NCBI GenBank assembly: GCA_034096865.1
Contig: JAWQFJ010008479.1
Coordinates: 10,001 to 27,500 of the forward strand
Direction: 5' to 3'
Length of the DNA stretch: 17,500 bases
DNA from: Theodoxus fluviatilis
Taxonomy: Eukaryota > Mollusca > Gastropoda > Cycloneritida > Neritidae
Shown: positions 7,797 through 16,016 of the stretch, piece by piece
Numbering within the stretch: position 1 is the stretch's first letter
How the letters are laid out: the number at the start of each line of letters is the position of its first letter
Position numbers and translations under genes: made by a program
The notes under the pieces: model-generated
The model's input: the letters and a program-made list of their open reading frames with translations, nothing else
Told to the model about the DNA's origin: nothing
Databases searched by the model: none

Positions 7797-8990
7797 GGTG
7801 GTGGTTCTGGTGGTGGTGGTGGTGGTGGTGGTGGCGTTGTAGGTGGTGGTGGTGGTGGTGGCGGTGGCGGTGGTGGTGGTTGTGGTGGTGGTGGTGGTGG
7901 TGGTGGTGGTTGTGGTGGTGGTGGTGGTGGTGGTGGTGGGTGTTCTGGTGATGGTGGTGGTGGTGGTGGTTGTGGTGGTGGTGGTGGTGGTGGTGGTGGT
8001 GGTGGTGGTGGTGGTGGTGGTGGTGGTGGTGGTGGTTCTGGTGGTGGAGGTGGCGTTGTAGGTGGTGATGGTGGTGGTGGCGGTGGCGGTGGTGGTGGTG
8101 GTGGTGGTGGTGGTGGAGGTGGTGGTGGTGGTGGTGGTTCTGGTGGTGGTTCTGGTGGTGGTGGTGGCGTTGTAGGTGGTGATGGTGGTGGTGGCGGTGG
8201 CGGTGGTGGTGGTGGTGGTGGTGGTGGTGGTGGTGGTGGTGGTGGTGGTTCTGGTGGTGGGTGTTCTGGTGGTGGTGGCGTTGTAGGTGGTGGTGGTGGC
8301 GGTGGCGGTGGTGGTGGTGGTGGTGGTGGTGGTGATGGTGGTGGTGGTGGTGGTGGTGGCGGTGGCGTTGTAGGTGGTGATGGTGATGGTGGTGGTTCTG
8401 GTGGTGGTGGTGGTGGTGGTGCTGGTGGTTGTTCTGGTGGTGGTGGTTCTGGTGGTGGTGGTGGCGTTGTAGGTGGTGATGGTGGTGGTGGTGGCGGCAT
8501 AGGTGGTGGTGGTGGTGGTGGTGGTGGTGGTGGTGGTGGTGGTGGTGGTGGTGGCGGCGGTGGCGGCGGCGGCGGCGGTGGTGATGGTGGCGGTGGTGGA
8601 GATGATGGAGGTGGTGATGGTGGTGATGGTGGTGGTGGTGATGGTGGTGGTGGTGATGATGGTGGCGGTGGTGGTGATGGTGGTGGTGGTGATGGTGGTG
8701 ATGGTGGTGGTGATGATGGTGGTGGTGGCGACAGCAGTGGTGGTGATGGTGGTGGTGGTGATGGTGGTGGTGGTGGTGGCGACAGCAGTGGTGGTGATGG
8801 TGGTGGTGGTGGGGGTGTGAGTGGCGGCAGTGACGGTGGTGGTGGTGGTGATGGTGGTTCTAGTAGTGATGGTGGTGGTGGTGGTGTAGGCGGCGGCGGT
8901 GGTTGTGGTGGTGTGGTGGTGGTGGCTGTGGCGGCAGTGACGGTGGTGGTGGTGGTGGCTGTGGCGTTGGCGGTGGTGATATTGGCGACG
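7797..8990. repeat. (GGT)n array of about 1.2 kb with higher-order structure
   Basis: The tract is almost entirely GGT with GGC, GAT, TCT and GTT variants. The landmark GCGTTGTAGG recurs at 7834, 8053, 8167, 8279, 8365 and 8464 (spacings 219, 114, 112, 86, 99). This points to duplications of a block of roughly 85-115 bp. The last third (about 8580-8890) is richer in GAT, and the end (8890-8990) decays into GGC/GTG. The three plus frames encode poly-Gly, poly-Val and poly-Trp, and the minus frames poly-Thr, poly-Pro and poly-His, so none is credible as protein. The plus strand is extremely G-rich and could form two-tetrad G-quadruplexes. Confidence 0.95.
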
Positions 8991-9085
8991 AAGACAACAA
9001 CAACGGCGATGACAATTATACTGAAGGACGAATGAAATTTCTTGGGCACTAAATCCACAAAGATTCCTGCTCCAAGCACCCCAGA

Positions 9086-10679
9086 GTAGTGCACAATCCG
9101 AGCCTGCCCTGGGGGAGCAAATAGTCCAAGTGGTAGCAAAGTAGTGCACAATCCGAGCCTGCCCTGGGAGAGCAAATAGTCCAAGTGGTAGCAAAGTAGT
9201 GCACAATCCGAGCCTGCCCTGGGAGAGCAAATAGTCCAAGTGGTAGCAAAGTAGTGCACAATCCGAGCCTGCCCTGGGAGAGCAAATAGTCCAAGTGGTA
9301 GCAAAGTAGTGCACAATCCGAGCCTGCCCTGGGAGAGCAAATAGTCCAAGTGGTAGCAAAGTAGTGCACAATCCGAGCCTGCCCTGGGAGAGCAAATAGT
9401 CCAAGTGGTAGCAAAGTAGTGCACAATCCGAGCCTGCCCTGGGAGAGCAAATAGTCCAAGTGGTAGCAAAGTAGTGCACAATCCGAGCCTGCCCTGGGAG
9501 AGCAAATAGTCCAAGTGGTAGCAAAGTAGTGCACAATCCGAGCCTGCCCTGGGAGAGCAAATAGTCCAAGTGGTAGCAAGTAGTGCACAATCCGAGCCTG
9601 CCCTGGGAGAGCAAATAGTCCAAGTGGTAGCAAAGTAGTGCACAATCCGAGCCTGCCCTGGGAGAGCAAATAGTCCAAGTGGTAGCAAAGTAGTGCACAA
9701 TCCGAGCCTGCCCTGGGAGAGCAAATAGTCCAAGTGGTAGCAAAGTAGTGCACAATCCGAGCCTGCCCTGGGAGAGCAAATAGTCCAAGTGGTAGCAAAG
9801 TAGTGCACAATCCGAGCCTGCCCTGGGAGAGCAAATAGTCCAAGTGGTAGCAAAGTAGTGCACAATCCGAGCCTGCCCTGGGAGAGCAAATAGTCCAAGT
9901 GGTAGCAAAGTAGTGCACAATCCGAGCCTGCCCTGGGAGAGCAAATAGTCCAAGTGGTAGCAAAGTAGTGCACAATCCGAGCCTGCCCTGGGAGAGCAAA
10001 TAGTCCAAGTGGTAGCAAAGTAGTGCACAATCCGAGCCTGCCCTGGGAGAGCAAATAGTCCAAGTGGTAGCAAAGTAGTGCACAATCCGAGCCTGCCCTG
10101 GGAGAGCAAATAGTCCAAGTGGTAGCAAAGTAGTGCACAATCCGAGCCTGCCCTGGGAGAGCAAATAGTCCAAGTGGTAGCAAAGTAGTGCACAATCCGA
10201 GCCTGCCCTGGGAGAGCAAATAGTCCAAGTGGTAGCAAAGTAGTGCACAATCCGAGCCTGCCCTGGGAGAGCAAATAGTCCAAGTGGTAGCAAAGTAGTG
10301 CACAATCCGAGCCTGCCCTGGGAGAGCAAATAGTCCAAGTGGTAGCAAAGTAGTGCACAATCCGAGCCTGCCCTGGGAGAGCAAATAGTCCAAGTGGTAG
10401 CAAAGTAGTGCACAATCCGAGCCTGCCCTGGGAGAGCAAATAGTCCAAGTGGTAGCAAAGTAGTGCACAATCCGAGCCTGCCCTGGGAGAGCAAATAGTC
10501 CAAGTGGTAGCAAAGTAGTGCACAATCCGAGCCTGCCCTGGGAGAGCAAATAGTCCAAGTGGTAGCAAAGTAGTGCACAATCCGAGCCTGCCCTGGGAGA
10601 GCAAATAGTCCAAGTGGTAGCAAAGTAGTGCACAATCCGAGCCTGCCCTGGGAGAGCAAATAGTCCAAGTGGTAGCAAA
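9086..10679. repeat. 55-bp minisatellite, 29 nearly identical units
   Basis: The unit begins GTAGTGCACAATCCGAGCC and ends AGTGGTAGCAAA. Unit starts run from 9086 to 10625. That distance, 1539 bp, equals 27 x 55 + 54; the one short unit lacks an A near 9579 (GGTAGCAAGTAGTG). The only other differences I see are GGGGGAGC in the first unit in place of GGGAGAGC. Since 55 is not a multiple of 3 and the minus strand of the unit has no stop in any frame, three consecutive units encode one 55-residue peptide period. Stop-free minus frames of 500-1000 residues therefore arise automatically. They are not credible genes. Confidence 0.97.
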
Positions 10680-10825
10680 GATTCTATAATCATATCCAGG
10701 ATTTGTTGTGGTGGCACGGCAAGAGAGAGACTGACCCTTATAGAGTGCAACCTTGCAATGCGTTGACGTGTGTCGTGGGACGTGTGGGGAAGGTTGTACA
10801 GCGCCTTAGATGTTGATTCAATGAA
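10680..10825 (+). mobile_element. Possible SINE tail leading into ATGA repeats
   Basis: TTGTACAGCGCCTTAGATG (10795-10813) resembles the end of the minus-strand SINE at 13372-13545 (TTTACAGCGCGTAGATGA) and is followed directly by ATGA repeats, as in a retroposon with a simple-repeat tail. No head with polymerase III boxes is seen, because the 55-bp array lies immediately upstream. Confidence 0.4.
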
Positions 10826-11463
10826 TGAATGAATGAGTAAATATATGAATAATGATAGAATGAATGAATGATTGAATGAATGATAGAATGAAAGAATGAG
10901 TGAGTGTGAGAGAGTGAGTGAGTGAGTGAGCGAACGAGCGAGCGAGCGAGCGAACGAACGAACGAATGAATACATCAATGATAAACGAACGAACGAATGA
11001 ATGAATACATCAATGAGTAAACGAATGAATGAATGAATGAATACATCAATGAGTAAACGAACGAATGAATGAATGAATACATCAATGAGTAAACGAATGA
11101 ATGAATAAATACATCAATGCGTAAACGAATGAATGAATTAATGAATACATCAATGAGTAAACGAATGAATGAATTAATGAATTAATTAATTAATGGATGG
11201 ATGATTGGATGGATGCATGGGTGGATGAATTAATGAATGAACGAATGAATGAATGAATGAATGAATAAATGAATGAATGAACGAATGAATGAACGAATAA
11301 ATGAGCGAGTCGATGAATGAATGGATGGATGGATGAATGAATGAAGGAATGAATGAATGAATGAATGAACAAGTGCACGCATGAATGAATGAATGAATGA
11401 AGGAATGAATGAATGAATGAATGAATGAATGAATGAATGAATGAATGAATGAATGAATGAATG
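10826..11463. repeat. (ATGA)n-type array with ~36-bp higher-order unit
   Basis: Tetranucleotide ATGA/ACGA/GTGA/GCGA repeats run up to the border of repeat copy B. Within 10950-11180 the landmark TACATCAATG occurs at 10971, 11006, 11042, 11079, 11110 and 11146 (spacings 35, 36, 37, 31, 36). Minus-strand frames read as Ser-Phe-Ile-His repeats and are artefacts. Confidence 0.95.
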
Positions 11464-11957
11464 AACTCCACGGACTTGCACGGTAAACATGCTTCGAACC
11501 ATGGAGTTTACATACCATGGAAGTTGCAAACGTGCCGATTGCTTTCAAATTTCGAAGAAAGGAATGTTTTCGTGCTCTCATCACCGTGGCAGAGTGGATT
11601 GTATGTCTTGGTTTGATATCTGTAGTAAACGTCGCATTTATACCCATGCGTGTAACGAAGTAGCAGACGACACACATTTTGGGATTCCCTTGACCTTCCT
11701 CTATGACTGGTGATGGTAATCTCCCTTTTGTTATTAATGGATTTTCGATCCTACTGCATTTATGAAGCTGTCTATTCAATCAAGAGGGATATAATTGAAT
11801 GTGAAATCATTTTGGGGATTCATGTATCCAAAGAGGGCCTCCAAAACCCTCTACTTTTAGTGGTAACGTGCTTTATAAGTAATTAAAGAAACCAACCAAT
11901 GAAACTCCTGAGCCTGCTACATCGTAGCAAAGATGAAGCAGATTGCAACGGAACGCA
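11464..11957 (+). repeat. Dispersed repeat family, copy B (near full length)
   Basis: It begins ACTCCACGGACTTGCA right after the ATGA array and ends about AACGGAACGCAG. It is an inverted counterpart of 2569-3064, about 8.9 kb away, with high identity by eye, and its distal part matches copy C (4697-4909). Relative to copy A it has small indels, for example one base lost near 11633, and it lacks four bases that copy A carries in the GGCC-TCCAAAACC region. Confidence 0.85.
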
Positions 11958-12136
11958 GGCCTTGAAAGCCCTCCAGCCTAGTGACCCCTTTCTGTCCCAC
12001 CGTTTGACCACTGCCTGTCGTTGTGAATTCGAATTTGAAAAGTGGTTGGCGCATTAGACCTGGGCCTGACGATGACTCAACAAGCAAGATCACCATTCGA
12101 TCATATGCGCCCCATCTGTGTGGACGTGTCAGTCCG

Positions 12137-12210
12137 ATGGAAAATTTGAAGCAGAAAGTGATTCAAATTCTAGGGGTTTGTAATTGTCTACCTTGGAACC
12201 ACGCGGAAAG
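12137..12210 (+). CDS. Candidate first coding exon upstream of the kinase exon
   Basis: An ATG at 12137 opens a frame reading MENLKQKVIQILGVCNCLPW and a few further residues up to GAAAG|GTAAGC, a strong splice-donor consensus (donor GT at 12211-12212). The frame continues open upstream to a stop at 12005-12007. The exon would end in phase 2, which is exactly the phase needed by the kinase exon starting at 16017; the joined codon would be AG|A, Arg. A phase match has about a one-in-three chance of being accidental, and no protein family is recognisable in 24 residues. In a kinase this piece would contribute residues ahead of, or at, the first strands of the N-lobe. No promoter is evident upstream. 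Confidence 0.3.
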
Positions 12211-13371
12211 GTAAGCTGTTTGAAATGTTGACAAATACAGGAACATCTATTTTAACCATTTTTGCACTGAACATGTCGAGGCCCGTTGTCTTTTTAGGGT
12301 TGAGTGTTTGTGTAATTTTGAATGTTTTTACATCAATGATCAGTGTAATGTGGAATACATTACTTGATTAATTTGATATGTTTACATGTGTTGCGACGTT
12401 TACTGAGGAATGTGATTTTAGGCAGTTTGTGCTGTTTACGTTGCTGAAGTATAACGTGCTGAAGTCTTCAGCTACATCATGAATATGCATCAGAAATCGT
12501 TGTGTTATCTTAGAACATTTTGATTTGTTTGCATTCATTATCAGGATTGTGAAATTCACGGAATATTTTCCAAATATTTGCCGGATCTCTTTTGTGTTGT
12601 GATTCATTGTTCATAATCTCTCGCTTTTGCATGTTTAATTATACGCTTTATTCTTGTCTGTGCTATTTTAAGCTTGAGAGGCGTCTATTCTCTGACCTTA
12701 TTCCCGTTGGTTACTGCAACCAGTATGTCTTTGATGAACCATTTTGGTTTGGACCGTCTTTGGACTCGTTTAGTTTTTATTGGTGCATGGCAATTTAGTA
12801 AGTCTAGGACAGCCGTATCCTAATATTGCTCTGGAAGAGTTCAATAATATGTTTCGTCTATTAATCTCCAGTCTGCCTCCTAAAGATCACGTTTGAAAGA
12901 TTAATCGTTGAAGTGTCTAACATCTCTATACTGTATATACCTTCCCTGTTCTTTTAATTTTCGTAAGTGAGAGAACACTTGGATAGTAATTACTTAGGGT
13001 TACTTTATATTTTGTTCCAAATTGGGTTAGTTACATAAATATGGTCAAAAAGTGTAGCACTACCTTTTGCGAGTGGGTTCCTTGATAAATTGAGTTAGAC
13101 CAAAATAATTCATTCAGTGATTCTGTTTCTTTGCTTGGTAACTACAGCATAGGTTAACATTGGAATCCCCCTTTATTGTTCAGCTTGTCCCATTCTTTTC
13201 GGTTCCTTTTTTCTTTCTTTCTTGTATCTTTGAAGGCTTTAAGATTAAACCGTCGGACAACAGCTTTTTGTTTTGTACTTGTAAAATAATTTAGATTTTT
13301 TTTCTTCTATAATTTCATTTAATTTAATTAGCTCACAGGGTTTTTCCTCGTCCCTTTTTTCTTGAGGTGTA
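12211..13371. other. AT-rich intron-like DNA
   Basis: Long T-rich and A-rich stretches on the plus strand, without gene motifs or repeats, follow the donor at 12210. This is consistent with intron sequence. I see no exon with both splice sites and a convincing frame. Confidence 0.45.
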
Positions 13372-13545
13372 ATCATCTACGCGCTGTAAAGCCCTGAGCA
13401 GCAACCACCTTTGTGTGTGAAAGATGCACATTTTTTCTTTGATGGAGAATAACAGTCAAGTAATCCCGACCAGGGATCGAACCACCGCACCCAATCGCCT
13501 CGCACAGCTGCCACCAGGTCGAGCTGCTACGCCGAACCCCGATCT
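13372..13545 (-). mobile_element. tRNA-derived SINE (minus strand)
   Basis: On the minus strand, GGCGTAGCAGCTCGACCTGG resembles a polymerase III A box region, and GGTTCGATCCC (about 13476-13486) fits the B box consensus GGTTCGANNCC. The spacing is of the kind found in tRNA-derived promoters. After the head comes a body ending in CTTTACAGCGCGTAGATGATTA. It cannot be an intact tRNA gene because the arms do not close into a cloverleaf by eye. Confidence 0.7.
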
Positions 13546-13597
13546 CAAAGATGCGTTCATCGGCGTCGTTAGTCGTTCGTCTGCGGTCCATGGACTC

Positions 13598-14118
13598 GTG
13601 CAGGGGAGGTCATGTGACTGCAGTACACGTGCAGGGGAGGTCATGTGACTGCAGTACACGTGCAGGGGAGGTAATGTGACTGCAGTACACGTGCAGGGGA
13701 GGTCATGTGACTGCAGTACACGTGCAGGGGAGGTCATGTGACTGCAGTACACGTGCAGGAGAGGTCATGTGACTGCAGTACACGTGCAGGGGAGGTCACG
13801 TGACTGCAGTACACGTGCAGGGGAGGTCACGTGACTGCAGTACACGTGCAGGGGAGGTCACGTGACTGCAGTACACGTGCAGGGGAGGTCACGTGACTGC
13901 AGTACACGTGCAGGGGAGGTAATGTGACTGCAGTACACGTGCAGGGGAGGTCATGTGACTGCAGTACACGTGCAGGGGAGGTAATGTGACTGCAGTACAC
14001 GTGCAGGGGAGGTCACGTGACTGCAGTACACGTGCAGGGGAGGTCACGTGACTGCAGTACACGTGCAGGGGGAGGTCACGTGACTGCAGTACACGTGCAG
14101 GGGAGGTCATGTGACTGC
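13598..14118. repeat. 31-bp minisatellite, 17 units, rich in CACGTG E-boxes
   Basis: The unit is GTGCAGGGGAGGTCAYGTGACTGCAGTACAC in two halves: GTGCAGGGGAGG, then TCAYGTGACTGCAGTACAC. Starts run from 13598 to 14095 (16 periods of 31 plus one inserted G near 14070). The core is GTCACGTGAC in seven units (7-10 and 14-16), GTCATGTGAC in seven and GTAATGTGAC in three. A further CACGTG spans each of the 16 unit junctions (ACACGTGC). The array therefore holds 23 perfect CACGTG sites in about 520 bp. A PstI-type CTGCAG lies in every unit except the last. It sits in what may be an intron of the kinase gene. Confidence 0.95.
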
Positions 14119-15281
14119 TCTGCGGGAGCGCGAAGATAAATTCTACTAAAGGCAGACAACAAAGGGGTAGCGGTAACGCTCCATTTTTAAGTGGACGCAG
14201 ATATGTACAGTTCACATTGTAGTGTTGGAGCAGGGACATAATCGCACAACTGCCAACAGGTCAAGCTTTTTCTTCATCCTTTTCAGACGATGGCGGAACA
14301 CTTGCAGGCGGAGGAGAGGGCAGCAGAGGCAGTTTGGATTAAACATTTCACAGAGAAGACAGTCGCGTCGTCCATCGGTGGGTTGACGTAGTGTCCATTC
14401 ATGGCCTTGTTGTGTAGGCTTGCAGACCTATCATTCATGTCACCATTCCTTCTTTCTTGGAGATAGATTGGAAGTGATGGGAAATTCCTGTCAATATAAT
14501 TTGGTTTTTGCCTTGGCACGCCTTTCTTGAAGTCCCAAAGTTTCAAGGCTACCTTGCTTCGCCTGTTTTCGTGTCTTTCAACCGCCACCTTCCCCTTTCC
14601 TTCCGACTTGGCGCAGGAAGTTTGTCTGTTCCCTTTCTGCGCTTCAGTGTTTTTGTTTTAAATGTCTTGCAGCTCGTTTACATTTTTCCTGCATTCATAC
14701 CGTACCGTTGTATCATTTTGGTTGATTTTGTTGTTGTTCTTGAAAGAATTGGCAAGACTTAACCTTCTCATTGTCATTTTGTGCATGTTGTATTTTCTTT
14801 TTCATGCTTCGGCATTTTCGAACTGGACTGACCATACAATGAAACAAAATGGTGTGTGTTTTTGTATTTGTGAAAAAGCACATTTCGTTGCATTTCAGAG
14901 GTATTTTTGGACAAAAGAAAATCATTTTCCAGTGACTACGTCCTGAAAAAAACATTGTTCTCAAAGTGAGTGGTTTTTCTTGTTGATTTCAAATGTGCCT
15001 TCATTCGCTATGTGCTTTCATTCTTCAGATGGGTTTGTTTTGAATAGCACACGGTTAGTGTCTTGTAGTGGGTTTATATTTGGGTGTATATTTGGAGTAG
15101 AGCTCGAAAGAAATTTTCGCTGATCCATAGTCGGTGAGGCAGTCAGTGGACCCCATGAGATGGTAGTGTTTTTAATAAATAATAATTAAATAAAATGTAT
15201 TTAAAAGTGGAAATTGCCGGGTTTTTTGGAATGTTATCGAATGCAGTGCTGCAGCACGAATATCCCAATGTAAATTCTCGA
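14119..15281. other. Unassigned DNA, one weak exon-like segment
   Basis: Most of this stretch is AT-rich with no motif. An exon-like segment at 14287-14377 follows a pyrimidine tract and CAG and ends ATCG|GTGGGT. It reads TMAEHLQAEERAAEAVWIKH in its best frame but does not fit the kinase exon's phase, so I do not call it a gene. AATAAA-rich sequence is present at 15172-15195. Confidence 0.4.
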
Positions 15282-15648
15282 TATGTGGGTCTCCATGTTC
15301 GAGTGGTCAGCGCGCTTGACCGGCGGTCGCTTGCGGCTGGTGGGTGCGGTGTTCGAAGCTGCGCGGATTCTAGAGTTGCATCTTTGAGCAAGGTGCTTTA
15401 CTCACATTGCTTCTCCCCACCCAGGAGTAAAACGGGTACCTGTGAGGGTTGAGCTGGAATTTTTTTTAAGCTGATTCTGGAGCGTTCATCCGCAACCTGG
15501 CTAGATGCTCCCCATGGAGTTTAGACGTTGTTGTAGTGATGAAAAGAGGTAGTCTGGTGACCAGGATGTAAATATGTTTAGTTTGGGCACCCAGCAATAA
15601 GTGGAAAAGTTGCAATATAAAAAGAGCACCTTTACTTTTACTTTTACG
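15282..15648 (+). mobile_element. Full-length tRNA-derived SINE
   Basis: The head contains TTCGAGTGGTCAGCGCGC (A-box-like) and GGTGTTCGAAGCTG (B-box-like, GGTTCGAANC). The body contains AAGGTGCTTTACTCACATTGC and CCCAGGAGTAAAACGGGTACC. The tail is GTGGAAAAGTTGCAATATAA followed by CACC and (TTTTAC)n. Its body and tail match 7308-7588, which fixes the family within this window. The GGAGTAAA-GGGTACC block looks like a conserved central domain of the kind shared among metazoan SINE superfamilies, but I cannot name the superfamily with certainty. Confidence 0.85.
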
Positions 15649-15662
15649 TCTCTCCGTCTGCA

Positions 15663-15880
15663 CCAGGAGGAAGGAAGGAAGGAAGGGTGGATATTTGGAG
15701 CTGTGCGGCCTATCAGCCTGTGCAGGTTATTGGCCACTGACTGCGAACATCAGTGGAGCCGCATAGATCTAGACCAAGTTACATGTCCATCTTCCAACCC
15801 ACTCGCCTTTTACGAATCGCGTATGGAGGGTGGTAGGTTTCTTCTTAACCCCAACCCAAACGGGGTCAGGAGGAAGGAGT
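15663..15880 (-). mobile_element. SINE-like dispersed repeat, copy 2, with (CCTT)n tail
   Basis: It is homologous to 4203-4393 (see CGGCCTATCAGCCT at 15706-15719 and CACTCGCCTTTTACGAATCGCG near 15798). On the minus strand it ends in CCTTCC repeats (about 15670-15688). It lies about 15 bp downstream of the full-length SINE and within about 140 bp of the kinase exon's acceptor site. Confidence 0.7.
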
Positions 15881-16016
15881 AAAAGGGGGTCTTGTGTACG
15901 AAACTGTGCGAAAGCAGATGTCCAAAGCGTTCACGCTTTTGTGTGTGCTTTTGCTTGTTCTTCAACTTATCTCACTCGATAAATGCATTTGACCTTTCTC
16001 TTGTGTGTTTTTTCAG

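Noticed and set aside
7722..9035. Plus-strand glycine-rich 437-residue frame
   Set aside because: Over 80 percent is the GGT microsatellite. The other frames are equally open as poly-Val and poly-Trp, so openness carries no coding signal, and no signal peptide or cysteine domain typical of shell or glycine-rich proteins is present.
9086..10679. CRISPR array
   Set aside because: The 55-bp units are directly contiguous with no variable spacers, and the context is eukaryotic.
7793..10978. Minus-strand open frame of 1061 residues
   Set aside because: It is made of Arg/Ser-rich tetranucleotide translation, the 55-bp array in rotating frames, and poly-Pro from the ACC tract. No stop-free unit here has gene-like composition, and no splice or start context supports it.
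11186..11779. Ser-Phe-Ile-His-rich minus-strand frame of 197 residues
   Set aside because: Most of it is the ATGA microsatellite, and the rest is repeat copy B in a frame not shared with copy A's open frame.
13460..13545. Functional tRNA gene
   Set aside because: A and B boxes are visible, but acceptor and other arms do not pair by eye, and a SINE-type body and tail follow.
13598..14118. CRISPR-like array of 31-bp repeats
   Set aside because: The units are contiguous without unique spacers; it is a minisatellite.
15892..16016. Upstream extension of the kinase open frame to 15892
   Set aside because: The sequence ends in a long pyrimidine tract and TTTTTTCAG, a clear splice acceptor, and it has no kinase-like residues before 16017.
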